The notes under the pieces: generated by a model | Told to the model about the DNA's origin: nothing | Seen by the model: only the letters and a program-made list of their open reading frames with translations | Databases searched by the model: none | Program-made: the position numbers and the translations under genes | Source: Paenibacillus sp. FSL R5-0341 | GTDB taxonomy: Bacteria > Bacillota > Bacilli > Paenibacillales > Paenibacillaceae | Direction: 5' to 3' | Assembly: GCF_037975235.1 (NCBI RefSeq) | Contig: NZ_CP150241.1 | Span: forward strand, 6,014,001 to 6,078,000 | DNA length: 64,000 bases | Part shown: positions 43,028 through 52,595 of the stretch, piece by piece | Position numbering within the stretch: the first letter of the stretch is position 1 | Layout of the letters: each line of letters starts with the position of its first letter

Positions 43028-44989
43028 ATGAACATGCTTGAGTATGCCACTCCACCGGCATCCGATCTATTATCCGACCTGGGACGACGAATTATTGGCG
43101 CAGAAGACGCCGATACGCTGAGGGAAAATGCCAATCTGAACGGAGACTCCTTCAGCGGCAAGATGAGCAGACTCGGTTCGGAGACCGCCAAGTGGCATGC
43201 TCTGCGTCATGTATTGCCGGAAGAGCTTGCTCAAGCTGTGGAGAACGGGGATCTGTATGTACACGATCTGGATCAGTATGCACTCGGAACGACCAACTGT
43301 ATCTTTATCCCGTTTGACCGTCTCCTCGCTGCAGGTTTCAACACAGGCAACGGATCGGTTCGCACACCTCAGACGATCATGTCTGCCATGGCTCTGGTTG
43401 CGATCATCTTCCAATCCCAGCAGAACAGTCAATATGGCGGTGTATCAGCTAATAAGATTGACTGGGATCTGGCGCCTTATGTACAGCGATCGTTCCGCAA
43501 ACATTACCGCAAAGGGCAACGCCTCTTTGGTGAGAATGTCCTGCTTGAGGATGAACAGCTTCATCTGGACAGCATCGAAGCGAAGAATCAATGTCCGCGG
43601 GCATATGCCTTCGCCTATGAAGAGACTGAATTGGAGACAGGACAAGCTGCTGAATCGCTGATTCATAACCTGAATACGATGAGCAGTCGGGCAGGTGGAC
43701 AGATTCCTTTCACTTCACTGAACTATGGATTATGCACATCAGCGGAAGGTCGGTTAGTATCACGCTCATTGCTGGAAGCGACTATACGTGGTCTGGGCAA
43801 CGGGGAGACACCTGTGTTCCCCCAACATATTTTCCAGTGCAAAAAGGGGATCAATCAAGCTCAGGGTGAGCCAAACTATGACTTATTCCGTCTCGCAGTC
43901 ACCTGTTCATCCCGGCGGATGTATCCCAACTTTGTCAATGTGGATGCCTCCTTCAACCTGCCCTTCTATCATCCGGAAGATCCGGATACAATCATCGCCA
44001 CCATGGGATGCCGCACACGTACACTGGCTGACCGGTTTGGGCGTAATCGTCAGAGTGGTAAGGGAAATCTGTCATTCAATACCATCAACCTGGTCAAGCT
44101 CGGCATCCGGTTTGGCATCTGCCAGGGCAGTAGAGCCGTTGCCGATCGGGCAGGTTTCTACACCGCCCTCGAATCCGTGATGCATAATGCTGCTGACGGT
44201 CTGTTGCACCGCTACCGTATCCAGACTGTGCAACCTGCCAAGGCATCGGACTTCATGATGCGGGAGGGTGTATGGGAAGGTGGCGAACAGCTCGCTCCGA
44301 ATGAGCCTGTTGCCGATCTGCTGAAACACGGTACGTTATCCCTTGGTTTCATCGGTCTGGCTGAATGTATGACAGCTCTCTATGGGCGCCATCACGGGCA
44401 GGACCCTCATGTACATCGGGAAGCGCTGAACATTATTCGAACCATGAGAGAGTTCTGTGACCGGATGAGCGAGCAGCATAACCTGAATATTACCCTGTTT
44501 GCCACACCGGCTGAGGGATTGTCCGGCAAATTCACGAAGATCGACAGAGCGCGCTATGGCATCATTCCTGGAGTTAATGATCGGGAGTATTATACGAATT
44601 CATTCCATATTCCGGTCTATCACACGCTTCCAGCTTATCGGAAGATTGAGCTGGAGGCTCCGTTCCACACGTTATGTAATGCGGGTGCAATCTCCTATGT
44701 GGAGCTTGATGGAAACGTTCGAGCCAACACCGCAGCTTTTCTGCGGATCGTACAGTATGCACTGGCACAAGATATCGGTTATTTCTCCATTAACCATCCG
44801 ATTGATCGCTGCCCTGCATGTGGTTATGAAGGGGTCATCGGGGATGTATGCCCAGGTTGTGAAGTCCATGAGGACCATGTGCACTTCCAGCGGTTACGCC
44901 GCGTAACCGGCTATCTGACCGGAGATTACAAAGTACGCTTCAATGCTGCGAAACAGGCCGAAGTACGGGATCGGGTGAAGCACCGGTGA
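43028..44989 (+). CDS. nrdD: Anaerobic ribonucleoside-triphosphate reductase, large subunit
   Basis: The 653-residue protein starts at ATG 43028 behind AGGAGGAACCTTAC. It has the class III features: a catalytic barrel with GTTNCIFIPF and CSSRRMYPNF, four zinc cysteines CPAC and CPGC near 600-615, and the glycyl radical motif RRVTGYL (radical Gly near 628). No N-terminal ATP-cone is present, so allosteric activity control may differ. It reduces NTPs to dNTPs under anoxia once activated by NrdG. FNR- and NrdR-like sites lie upstream. Confidence 0.96.
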   Translation: MNMLEYATPPASDLLSDLGRRIIGAEDADTLRENANLNGDSFSGKMSRLGSETAKWHALRHVLPEELAQAVENGDLYVHDLDQYALGTTNCIFIPFDRLLAAGFNTGNGSVRTPQTIMSAMALVAIIFQSQQNSQYGGVSANKIDWDLAPYVQRSFRKHYRKGQRLFGENVLLEDEQLHLDSIEAKNQCPRAYAFAYEETELETGQAAESLIHNLNTMSSRAGGQIPFTSLNYGLCTSAEGRLVSRSLLEATIRGLGNGETPVFPQHIFQCKKGINQAQGEPNYDLFRLAVTCSSRRMYPNFVNVDASFNLPFYHPEDPDTIIATMGCRTRTLADRFGRNRQSGKGNLSFNTINLVKLGIRFGICQGSRAVADRAGFYTALESVMHNAADGLLHRYRIQTVQPAKASDFMMREGVWEGGEQLAPNEPVADLLKHGTLSLGFIGLAECMTALYGRHHGQDPHVHREALNIIRTMREFCDRMSEQHNLNITLFATPAEGLSGKFTKIDRARYGIIPGVNDREYYTNSFHIPVYHTLPAYRKIELEAPFHTLCNAGAISYVELDGNVRANTAAFLRIVQYALAQDIGYFSINHPIDRCPACGYEGVIGDVCPGCEVHEDHVHFQRLRRVTGYLTGDYKVRFNAAKQAEVRDRVKHR

Positions 44990-45495
44990 ATCTGTATGGA
45001 TACATCCCGGAATCGGTGAATGAAGGGACAGGCCTGCGTGCCGTGTTGTTCATCAGCGGATGCCGTCACGCCTGTCCGGGCTGCTTCAGTCCGGATTCGT
45101 GGAGCTTTCGAGCGGGTGAGCCCTTTACAGAAGAGCGGCAGCAGCAGATTCTGTATGAAGTGACGAACCATCCGTTGCTGGATGGCGTTACGTTGTGTGG
45201 TGGTGATCCCTTTTTCTCGGCAGCAGAATGTACGTCCTGGGTCCAGCAGCTTCGGGCTGCACGTCCTGATATGACGGTATGGGCCTACACAGGATTCGAA
45301 TATGAAGAGCTGGTCACCGACCCTGCGAGAGCGGAGCTTGCCCGGTTGTGCGATGTCATTATTGACGGTCGATACGTTGAATCGGAGCGTGATGTCTCGC
45401 TGCCCTTCCGTGGCAGTCGGAATCAGCGTTTGATTGATGTCAGTGCAACACTAGCCACTCGAACCATCGTTACAATGCAACTCAGTATGCTGTAA
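44986..45495 (+). CDS. nrdG: Anaerobic ribonucleotide reductase activase
   Basis: The 169-residue radical SAM protein starts at GTG 44986, overlapping the TGA of nrdD by 4 nt. CRHACPGC (CxxxCxxC) binds the [4Fe-4S] cluster and TLCGGDPFFSAAE is the SAM-binding GGE-type motif. It generates the glycyl radical on NrdD using SAM. Translational coupling with nrdD is certain from the overlap. Confidence 0.96.
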   Translation: MNLYGYIPESVNEGTGLRAVLFISGCRHACPGCFSPDSWSFRAGEPFTEERQQQILYEVTNHPLLDGVTLCGGDPFFSAAECTSWVQQLRAARPDMTVWAYTGFEYEELVTDPARAELARLCDVIIDGRYVESERDVSLPFRGSRNQRLIDVSATLATRTIVTMQLSML

Positions 45496-45521
45496 ACATT
45501 GGTTTTATTCCCCTCACCAAC

Positions 45522-45560
45522 TAACAAGGCACGGGTCCCCAGCGGACTCGTGCCTTGTTA
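45522..45560 (+). terminator. Hairpin downstream of nrdDG
   Basis: TAACAAGGCACGgGTCC with GGACtCGTGCCTTGTTA around CCAGC. A very strong stem but with no T-run after it, so it may be a terminator or a transcript-end stabiliser. Confidence 0.6.
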
Positions 45561-45711
45561 GCGTATAGCGGTCTTCTTTAAAGAAATAAGTTTTATCATT
45601 CTCTCTACTTTCTTCTCTATTGCATGACGATATATTATATAGGTAGTTAGTAATTTAGCATTTAAAATTTAACCGTTTACATAAGGTAGCCAGGGAGGAT
45701 TAACCTTTTAT

Positions 45712-46551
45712 ATGGATATTGTTCAAGCATTAATTACATGTATGCCTTTCTTTCGAGACACCATCCGTCAGGATGTGACTCTATCCGTTATTGATCACGA
45801 GAAATTCCTGTATTTTTCAGCAGGTGAATCGCTAAAGCAACTGAAGTATCAACCCGGAGACCCTTTGTTGGATGTAAATCGAAATTTTGCAGATCTGAAC
45901 GGCGGTACAGTCAAACGATTCGATCACTACTCCAAGGATATATTCGGTGTTCCTTTTGACGTAGCATTTATCCCCATTAAAAATGAACAAGGTGAAGTCA
46001 TCGCCCTGTTTAATCTGCTCTACAGTATGGATGACCAGGATCAGCTGCAACAGCTCATGGATGCTACCGAAAATCTGACCAACCAGTTAATTGACAGTGT
46101 ACAACATGTAGCCGCACACTCCGAGGAGCTCAGTGCCACTACCGAAGAGATCCGGAACAACTCCAAACAAGCTGTACAGAAATCAGGCAATGTCACTCAA
46201 GTCGCCAGCTTCATTCGTGAAATCTCTGAAAAAACCAATCTGCTCGGCTTGAATGCAGCTATTGAAGCTGCTCGTGTAGGTGAAGCCGGTGCAGGTTTCG
46301 GCGTTGTCGCCAAAGAAATTCGCAAACTGTCTGTGGATACCAAGGAAGCGACGGCCCGCATTGAAGATTCTCTTCTGTCAGTTCGCCAATCCATTCAGGG
46401 CATGGAGAATGAACTTGGTGAGATCACCGCAAGCTCCCAAGAGCAGGCTGAACTCGTAAACAATTTTATGAGTACGATTGAGCAGTTAAATGAAACCAAC
46501 AAGCAATTGAAGCAATTTGTGCAAAAAATGATTTCGTTTGACGGAAAATAA
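45712..46551 (+). CDS. Short soluble methyl-accepting chemotaxis protein
   Basis: The 279-residue protein lacks transmembrane helices. Residues about 1-110 form a small sensor domain (PAS/GAF-like, IDHEKFLYFSAGESL). Residues about 130-279 are an MCP signalling hairpin with the tip FIREISEKTNLLGLNAAIEA and onward (QTNLLALNAAIEAARAGE type). The helices are shorter than in membrane receptors. It may sense a cytoplasmic signal and control CheA. The AGGGAGGATT ribosome binding site is clear. Confidence 0.9.
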   Translation: MDIVQALITCMPFFRDTIRQDVTLSVIDHEKFLYFSAGESLKQLKYQPGDPLLDVNRNFADLNGGTVKRFDHYSKDIFGVPFDVAFIPIKNEQGEVIALFNLLYSMDDQDQLQQLMDATENLTNQLIDSVQHVAAHSEELSATTEEIRNNSKQAVQKSGNVTQVASFIREISEKTNLLGLNAAIEAARVGEAGAGFGVVAKEIRKLSVDTKEATARIEDSLLSVRQSIQGMENELGEITASSQEQAELVNNFMSTIEQLNETNKQLKQFVQKMISFDGK

Positions 46552-46601
46552 AAATACGTTTAAGGGACAATACAAGCACGGTTCATATCACACAACAAAC
46601 G

Positions 46602-46631
46602 AAAGCCTCCGAATACATTCGGAGGCTTTTT
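46602..46631. terminator. Bidirectional terminator between MCP and GH3 genes
   Basis: AAAGCCTCCGAA with TTCGGAGGCTTTTT around TACA. It serves the rightward chemoreceptor gene and, on the other strand, the leftward GH3 gene. Confidence 0.85.
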
Positions 46632-46646
46632 CATTAGCTATTCAAC

Positions 46647-49469
46647 TTAGCGAATCTCGAAGTGGCTGATGCGTACGCCTGCGGACAGCACAATGTATAC
46701 ATCCTGTGCACCTGATGCACCCGTGAGTTCTGCCTTAACGGTAGACCACTGCTGGGCTTCGCCTTGCGCAAGTTCCACACGTCCTGCGAGCGTACCCTCC
46801 GGTGAACCGAGTCGCACTTCCAACACAGCACCTGCTTGTTCTGCGGATACACGAGCTTCAATTGCTGCTGCCCCACTACCCAGATCCGCATCCTTAAAGG
46901 CAATCCATCCTTGCTCTCCAATTACGCGGACAGCACTTCCGCCCTCTTTGCTCTCATCCAGGTCAACACCCAGGTAAGCATCATAATTCTCAGCACGGGT
47001 AGCTACGCCCAGATTTCGAGCAGGGATCGTCTCTCCTTCTACCGTCAGGTCTGCAACCAGCTGAACATCGGAGGATGACTTGGCAACCATGATGGAGTAT
47101 GTTCCGTTTTCCACGACATACCGATCACGAGTTACATCCCAGATTGCCAGTTCCTGAACAGGCAAGGTGAAGCTGACTTTCACTGTAGCTCCGGCTTCGA
47201 TATGAAGACGACGGAATCCTTTTAACGTTTTGAGTGGACGTTTCACTCGGGATTTGCCTGCACGAACATACAACTGTACAACCTCGTCGCTAGCCACTGA
47301 ACCGGTATTAGTCACATCCACAGTTACCGTAACGTTGCCCTCTGTACCCACTTGAGTTGGGCTAAGTTCCAAATTGCTGTATTTAAACGTTGCATACGTT
47401 AGACCATGTCCAAACGGATACAGTACATTGCCTTCAAAATATTGATACGTGCGACCGGATTGAATAATATCGTAATCTTTGATGTCGGTCAGTTGATCTG
47501 CCGATTGTACCCATGTCATGTTCAAACGGCCTGCTGGCGCATAGTCGCCATACAATACGTCAGCCACGGCGTTACCCAGTTCCTGTCCTGCGTGCGAAGT
47601 ATACAATACCGCCGGGATGTTCTCCTGAACCCAATTCGATGTGAACGGATAACTACCCACGATGACAACTACCGTATTCGGGTTAGCGGCATAGACCGCC
47701 TCAACCAGACGTTGCTGGGATTCGGCGAGATCAAGACTTGGACGATCAATCTCTTCTTTACCATTGACAAGCGGATTATTACCGACAAAGACAATCGCCG
47801 TTTCCGCAGCCTTGGCAGCTGCTACTGCTTCCTCAAGTCCATTCACAATCACATCCTGCTTGAATGTCTCTGTAGCACCGAAAGACTTCAGTTCTTCGGA
47901 CACTGCGAATGCATCGTTTCCACCATTAGGTGCAGTCACCGTTTTGCCATTCCAAGTCGTCAGACCTACACTTCCGTCCTGTTGTGGCAACAGGTGGAAT
48001 ACTTCCTTCACGAACCAGCCGTACACTTCATCAGCGGAAGCCGTTACGGTCTCTTCATCTGTGGTCAGATATTTGCCGTTGCTTTCCGCCTGCAAGGTAT
48101 AACTTCCGAAGCCCCAGTCGGACACCATGAACGTTTCCGCTTCTTCGGAAGCAATCACAGGTGATTTCTCACCATCCGCCAGTCCAATCTTCTTCCCATT
48201 GGCTACAGAAGTTAACGTAATGCGATCATTTCCATCCTTGAACGTCACTTTGTCGCTGCCTACTTTGTCACGGATCGCCTCAAGTGGGGATACGTTATAC
48301 GGCATGGTGCCTGCATACCAGTCACGATAGACGGTTCCACCCAATTGACCAATCACAGCCACTTTACCTGCTTTTGTTTTGTCCAGCGGGAGCGTGCCTT
48401 TGTCGTTTTTGAGCAACACTACTTGTTCTCTCGCGGCTCTGAGGGACAATTCTTTTGCTTTCTCCGTCATCATGGACTCTTCACCGATCGCAGCGTACGG
48501 GTTGCCTTCTTCCGGATCGAACTCACCCAGGCGGAAACGCACACGGAACGTATTGAACAAAGCCTTGTCGATGTCATCCATCGTGAGTGTACCTTGTTCC
48601 AATCCTTCACGCAGTGCCTGTTTGGACAGATCAGCATCATCGGTGATGCTATCAATTCCGGCTTTAACAGACTCTACCGTACCTGGTGTGTGGGAATCAT
48701 AGTATTTATGATCATTCTTGATGCCCATGACGTCGCCTGCATCACTGACAACGAAACCATCCATGCCCCATTCACCTTTGACAATCTCGTTCACAAATGG
48801 ATGCAACAACGCTGGCGTACCATTAATGGAGTTGTACGCAGTCATCATGGACTGTGCGCCGCCTTCCTTAAATGGCTTCTCGAACGCTTTCAGATAATAT
48901 TCACGCATGTTGCGAGGATCAATGCTGGACGAACCGCTTCCGCGATCCACTTCATTATTATTCGCAAGGAAATGCTTCAAGGTAGCGACCGCTTTGTAAT
49001 ACTTTGGATGGTCGCCCTGAATTCCTTTGACCAATGCTGTCGTCAGCTCGGCTGTCAGTTCCGGATCTTCACCATACGCCTCTTCATTCCGTCCCCAGCG
49101 CGGGTCACGTTCCATATCCACTGTAGGTGCCCACAGCGTAAGACCGTTCACTGCCGGATTGCGTTTATAAAATACACGCGCCTCGTCTCCGAGTACGGAG
49201 CCAATCTCCTTCATCAGATCCGCATCCCATGTGCATGCAAGCCCCACCGGTTGTGGGAAAGATGTTGCTTCTCCAAGCCAAGCCAAGCCGTGTGCCGCTT
49301 CTGTTCCGTGTTTGTATGCAGGTACACCCAAGCGATCTACTGCTGGCTGATATTGCAGCATGGATTCAATTTTTTCATCTTCCGTCAAGCGGGATACAAG
49401 GTCCTTCACCCGGGTGTCTAACTCTAGTGCTGTATCTTGAAACGGATATTTCGTTTGGTTGGTCGTCAT
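46647..49469 (-). CDS. Glycoside hydrolase family 3 beta-glucosidase/xylosidase, multidomain
   Basis: Start set at ATG 49467-49469, 7 nt behind AAAGGAG. The 940-residue protein has no signal peptide. It shows a GH3 N-domain (WAPTVDMERDPRWGR, KHFLANNNEVDRG, and GFVVSDAGD with the nucleophile Asp), a GH3 C-domain and a Fn3-like domain (VTVTVDVTNTGSVASDEVVQLYV). Between the GH3 parts lies an insert of about 120 residues with repeated beta motifs, like a beta-trefoil lectin. A CBM6-like end follows (about 840-940). It probably cleaves beta-linked oligosaccharides in the cytoplasm. Confidence 0.93.
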   Translation of the reverse strand: MTTNQTKYPFQDTALELDTRVKDLVSRLTEDEKIESMLQYQPAVDRLGVPAYKHGTEAAHGLAWLGEATSFPQPVGLACTWDADLMKEIGSVLGDEARVFYKRNPAVNGLTLWAPTVDMERDPRWGRNEEAYGEDPELTAELTTALVKGIQGDHPKYYKAVATLKHFLANNNEVDRGSGSSSIDPRNMREYYLKAFEKPFKEGGAQSMMTAYNSINGTPALLHPFVNEIVKGEWGMDGFVVSDAGDVMGIKNDHKYYDSHTPGTVESVKAGIDSITDDADLSKQALREGLEQGTLTMDDIDKALFNTFRVRFRLGEFDPEEGNPYAAIGEESMMTEKAKELSLRAAREQVVLLKNDKGTLPLDKTKAGKVAVIGQLGGTVYRDWYAGTMPYNVSPLEAIRDKVGSDKVTFKDGNDRITLTSVANGKKIGLADGEKSPVIASEEAETFMVSDWGFGSYTLQAESNGKYLTTDEETVTASADEVYGWFVKEVFHLLPQQDGSVGLTTWNGKTVTAPNGGNDAFAVSEELKSFGATETFKQDVIVNGLEEAVAAAKAAETAIVFVGNNPLVNGKEEIDRPSLDLAESQQRLVEAVYAANPNTVVVIVGSYPFTSNWVQENIPAVLYTSHAGQELGNAVADVLYGDYAPAGRLNMTWVQSADQLTDIKDYDIIQSGRTYQYFEGNVLYPFGHGLTYATFKYSNLELSPTQVGTEGNVTVTVDVTNTGSVASDEVVQLYVRAGKSRVKRPLKTLKGFRRLHIEAGATVKVSFTLPVQELAIWDVTRDRYVVENGTYSIMVAKSSSDVQLVADLTVEGETIPARNLGVATRAENYDAYLGVDLDESKEGGSAVRVIGEQGWIAFKDADLGSGAAAIEARVSAEQAGAVLEVRLGSPEGTLAGRVELAQGEAQQWSTVKAELTGASGAQDVYIVLSAGVRISHFEIR

Positions 49470-49838
49470 ATGGAATCTCCTTTGATAATGGGTAATGGAT
49501 TGTAATGATAGCGAATACATATCTGAATAAAAAACGGGGGTTAATTCGGATAAATTCGTTCTTCCGATGGATAAATTAATCCTTTTATAATCAAGGTTTA
49601 CAGGTATAAAACTCTACTTTCACCCCAAAACCTAAAACGGTTTCGGTAATCCTATCATAAAGCATGTTTAGCAAAAAAAACAGAGGTTCTGCGCAGGAAA
49701 TTGTGAACATCCCCTCTGCAAAATCTCAACAGTACCGTTTTTTCCTGGCACAGTCTGGCAATCATGAATAAGAGTACAACGACGTGCGCTGAACAACATC
49801 CCATTCGATAGATTGAAGATGATGAAGGAGGAAGAAAA
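49470..49838. other. Divergent promoter region of GH3 and FAD/Rieske genes
   Basis: 369 nt without a gene. A CRE-like dyad lies at 49632-49645 and the AGGAGGAAG site of the oxidoreductase at about 49825. An inverted repeat CAGAGG/CCTCTG occurs at about 49680-49720. No other structure was recognised. Confidence 0.6.
49632..49645 (-). promoter_or_regulatory. Possible catabolite-responsive element for the GH3 gene
   Basis: On the minus strand, CGAAACCGTTTTAG partly matches the CcpA site TGWAANCGNTNWCA, with three mismatches at the ends. It fits control of a sugar hydrolase by CcpA but is weak. Confidence 0.3.
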
Positions 49839-51383
49839 ATGAGTGACAATCAGCAGCCCAAGACAGGTCTGCCCCCCGTTCCGGAATCACTGTGGCGTGC
49901 GACGCATGAATTCGATGCTTATCCGAAACTGACCGAAGATATTACTGCCGATGTGGCGATCATTGGTGCCGGTATTGCCGGGATTACTACAGCCTATCTG
50001 CTCGCGCAGACGGGTATGCGTGTGGTCGTGCTGGAGGCTGGAAAAGTGTTGGATGGCACGACCGGCCATACCACCGCCAAGGTATCTGCACAGCATGGTG
50101 TCATATTCGATGAAATTATGCATCACTTCGGACAAGAACAGGCTCGGATGTACTATGAAGGCAATGCCGATGCCGCCAAGTGGATGCGTAATCTGGTGAA
50201 GGAAAAGCAGATTGATTGCCAGTGGGCAGAGGAAGATGCCTACGTCTATATTCAATCGGAGGAAAACATAAAAAAACTGGAGATTGAGCTGACCGCCTAT
50301 GGCAAACTCCATATTCCTGGTGAGTGGGTCGATCCCCTCCCCATTCCGGTTCCCGCCAGAGCAGGTATTCGCATGCCGGGTCAGGCACGATTTGATCCGC
50401 TGGCCTATCTTCACTACTTGCTCAATTCAGCCGTAAAACAAGGGGTACAGATCTACGAGCATACGACTGTTACGGATGTAGAGGAAGACGCTTCACTGCA
50501 TGTACGAACCTATGGAGATGGACCTTCCGTAACAGCGGAACACGTTGTCGTAGCTTCTCATTTCCCCGTCTATGATCCCGGATTTTATTTCACTCGGTTA
50601 CACGCAGAACGATCCTACGCCGTATTAGTCGAACCGGAAAAACCGTATGCAGGTGGCATGTACATTTCGGACGATACACCGTACCGCTCCCTGCGTACCG
50701 TCTTACATGACGGAAAGGAACTTATCCTCTTCGGCGGCGAAAATCACAAAACCGGACAAGGCATCTGCACCTTCGGTCATTATGAACGCCTCGAGCAGTT
50801 CGCAGCGGAGACATTTGGCATTCGCAACATTCCTTTTCGCTGGTCAGCCCAGGATCTGATCTCCATTGACAAGGTGCCGTACATTGGACCGATTACCGGA
50901 AGACATGAACGTGTCTATGTGGCGACCGGGTTTGCCAAATGGGGGATGACGACTGGCACGATGGCAGGACACATTCTCGCGGATCGTATCACCGGTCGTG
51001 ACAATCCACATGCTGCTATATTCGATCCAGCTAGATTCAAGGCCGATCCTGGCATGAAGCATTTTATTGTGGAAAATGTGAATGTAGCCAAGGAATTAAT
51101 CTCCGGTAAAGTAGGCATTGTGCACAAAAACGTTAGTGATATTGGCGAAGATGAAGGAGCTGTCGTTCGTCATAACGGCAAACGTGCTGGCGCCTACAAG
51201 GACACCAGTGGCAAGCTGTTTCTCGTGGATACAACGTGCACCCATTTGGGGTGCGAAGTGGAATGGAACGAGGGCGAGCGTTCATGGGATTGCCCATGCC
51301 ATGGTTCCCGCTTCGATTATGCAGGCCATGTCATTGAGGGCCCTGCTGTGGAAGACCTTAAAGTTCTCGACGCACAAGAGTAA
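49839..51383 (+). CDS. FAD-dependent oxidoreductase with C-terminal Rieske domain
   Basis: The 514-residue protein has the FAD-binding GAGIAG motif (VAIIGAGIAGITTAYLLAQ) of the DAO family in the first half. A second part, GFAKWGMTTG, belongs to the same fold. A C-terminal Rieske [2Fe-2S] domain has CTHLGC and CPCHGS. The pattern equals the YhfW type of Bacillus, whose substrate is not established. AAGGAGG precedes the ATG. Confidence 0.93.
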   Translation: MSDNQQPKTGLPPVPESLWRATHEFDAYPKLTEDITADVAIIGAGIAGITTAYLLAQTGMRVVVLEAGKVLDGTTGHTTAKVSAQHGVIFDEIMHHFGQEQARMYYEGNADAAKWMRNLVKEKQIDCQWAEEDAYVYIQSEENIKKLEIELTAYGKLHIPGEWVDPLPIPVPARAGIRMPGQARFDPLAYLHYLLNSAVKQGVQIYEHTTVTDVEEDASLHVRTYGDGPSVTAEHVVVASHFPVYDPGFYFTRLHAERSYAVLVEPEKPYAGGMYISDDTPYRSLRTVLHDGKELILFGGENHKTGQGICTFGHYERLEQFAAETFGIRNIPFRWSAQDLISIDKVPYIGPITGRHERVYVATGFAKWGMTTGTMAGHILADRITGRDNPHAAIFDPARFKADPGMKHFIVENVNVAKELISGKVGIVHKNVSDIGEDEGAVVRHNGKRAGAYKDTSGKLFLVDTTCTHLGCEVEWNEGERSWDCPCHGSRFDYAGHVIEGPAVEDLKVLDAQE

Positions 51384-51436
51384 CCGACGTGTAGCGATTA
51401 ATCTGTAAACCGAAGAACCAAAAGTTCATCTCACAG

Positions 51437-51483
51437 ACCGGATCGGAATCCGCCTCCAGACGGAAGTAACCGATCCGGTTTTT
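51437..51483 (+). terminator. Terminator after the FAD/Rieske gene
   Basis: ACCGGATCGG with CCGATCCGGT around a 23 nt loop, followed by TTTTTG. Confidence 0.85.
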
Positions 51484-51679
51484 GCGTATGCTGAATTATA
51501 GTTATACAGACGGCTTCAGCTACGCATCAGCATCAAACGAATAGATTATCGATCAATCGTGATACGGAACTATATTAAAATCACTACCTTGCATTAAACA
51601 GTACTGAATGCTATGATGACTTCACTACTACTGAACAATATACACTAGCGATAAACGAAGCTACTAAGGAGGAACCTGT

Positions 51680-52009
51680 GTGAATGTGAACATCCAGTTC
51701 AAAAAAGGAGTATTGGAGCTGTGCGTCCTGGTATTAATTAACCGCCAGGATCGTTATGGCTACGAACTGGCTCAGGCGGTCTCCAAACATATCGAAGTTG
51801 CTGAAGGTGCACTGTATCCCTTGCTTCGCCGACTTGTGAATGACGGTTACTGCACTACCTACCTGCAAGAATCAACTGAAGGACCGCCGCGTAAATATTA
51901 CCGACTGTCCGATACAGGTCGCATCTACATGACGGCACTGAATACAGAGTGGAATGATTTTGTGCGCAATGTCGCAAATCTGATTGAGGAAGGAACTCCT
52001 AATGAATAG
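51680..52009 (+). CDS. PadR family transcriptional regulator
   Basis: The 109-residue protein starts at GTG 51680 with AGGAGG 7 nt upstream. It has the PadR winged helix: KKGVLELCVLVLI, YGYELAQAVSKH, VAEGALYPLLRRL and GPPRKYYRLSDTG. It overlaps the next gene by 8 nt, forming a three-gene operon with DUF1700 and DUF4097 proteins. This trio is common in Bacillota and is linked to envelope stress. It probably controls its own operon. Confidence 0.93.
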   Translation: MNVNIQFKKGVLELCVLVLINRQDRYGYELAQAVSKHIEVAEGALYPLLRRLVNDGYCTTYLQESTEGPPRKYYRLSDTGRIYMTALNTEWNDFVRNVANLIEEGTPNE

Positions 52010-52595
52010 ACAACAATTTATGCAGGCCATGGAAGTTCATCTACGGCCGATGGACCAACAGGAACGGGCCGAGTTGCTCTCGGACTATGATCAACATTTC
52101 GAGCTTGGACTACGAGAAGGCAGACTGGAAGAAGAGATTGCTCGGGAACTCGGACAGCCGGAAGAGATCGCCAAGGAAGCACTGGGTGATCGATATGACG
52201 CACATACGCCGGGTTCAGATGCGTTCTATGCACCGACATATCGCGACATGCGGTCACCCATAAACAGCACCAGAGCCACTCGCAACTTCTTCACAGCCGT
52301 CGGCCTGTTATTCCTGAATCTGATTCTTGGCATTCCTCTTGGTCTCATGATGTGGTCGGTATGGCTTGTTATTGCCAGCCTTTCCTTGCTGGTATTGGCT
52401 CCTGTGGCAGCGGTTGTGGATTTCGTATTCCTGAGCCCACTCGATAAAGCAGAGATCTTCGTTGCGATTGGCGCTTTCGGTGTCGGCATTTGTTTTGCCA
52501 TTGCATCCAAGTTCGTTTTTAAAGCCTTCAAAAGGGTCACTCTTCAATATATTAGATGGAATAAAAACACGATGAAAGGAGATGTTTCCGCATGA
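52002..52595 (+). CDS. DUF1700 family membrane protein
   Basis: The 197-residue protein starts at ATG 52002, 7 nt behind GGAAGGA; the stop of the PadR gene lies within this start region. The N-terminal part (MNRQQFMQAMEVHL and on) has the ELLSDYDQHFELG and LGQPEEIAKE signatures of DUF1700, followed by three or four hydrophobic helices. Function is unknown; it is encoded between PadR and DUF4097 genes and may join an envelope-sensing circuit. Confidence 0.9.
   Translation: MNRQQFMQAMEVHLRPMDQQERAELLSDYDQHFELGLREGRLEEEIARELGQPEEIAKEALGDRYDAHTPGSDAFYAPTYRDMRSPINSTRATRNFFTAVGLLFLNLILGIPLGLMMWSVWLVIASLSLLVLAPVAAVVDFVFLSPLDKAEIFVAIGAFGVGICFAIASKFVFKAFKRVTLQYIRWNKNTMKGDVSA

Noticed and set aside
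48345..49421. 358-codon plus-strand ORF
   Set aside because: It is antisense to the GH3 gene, has no recognised domain and no ribosome binding site.
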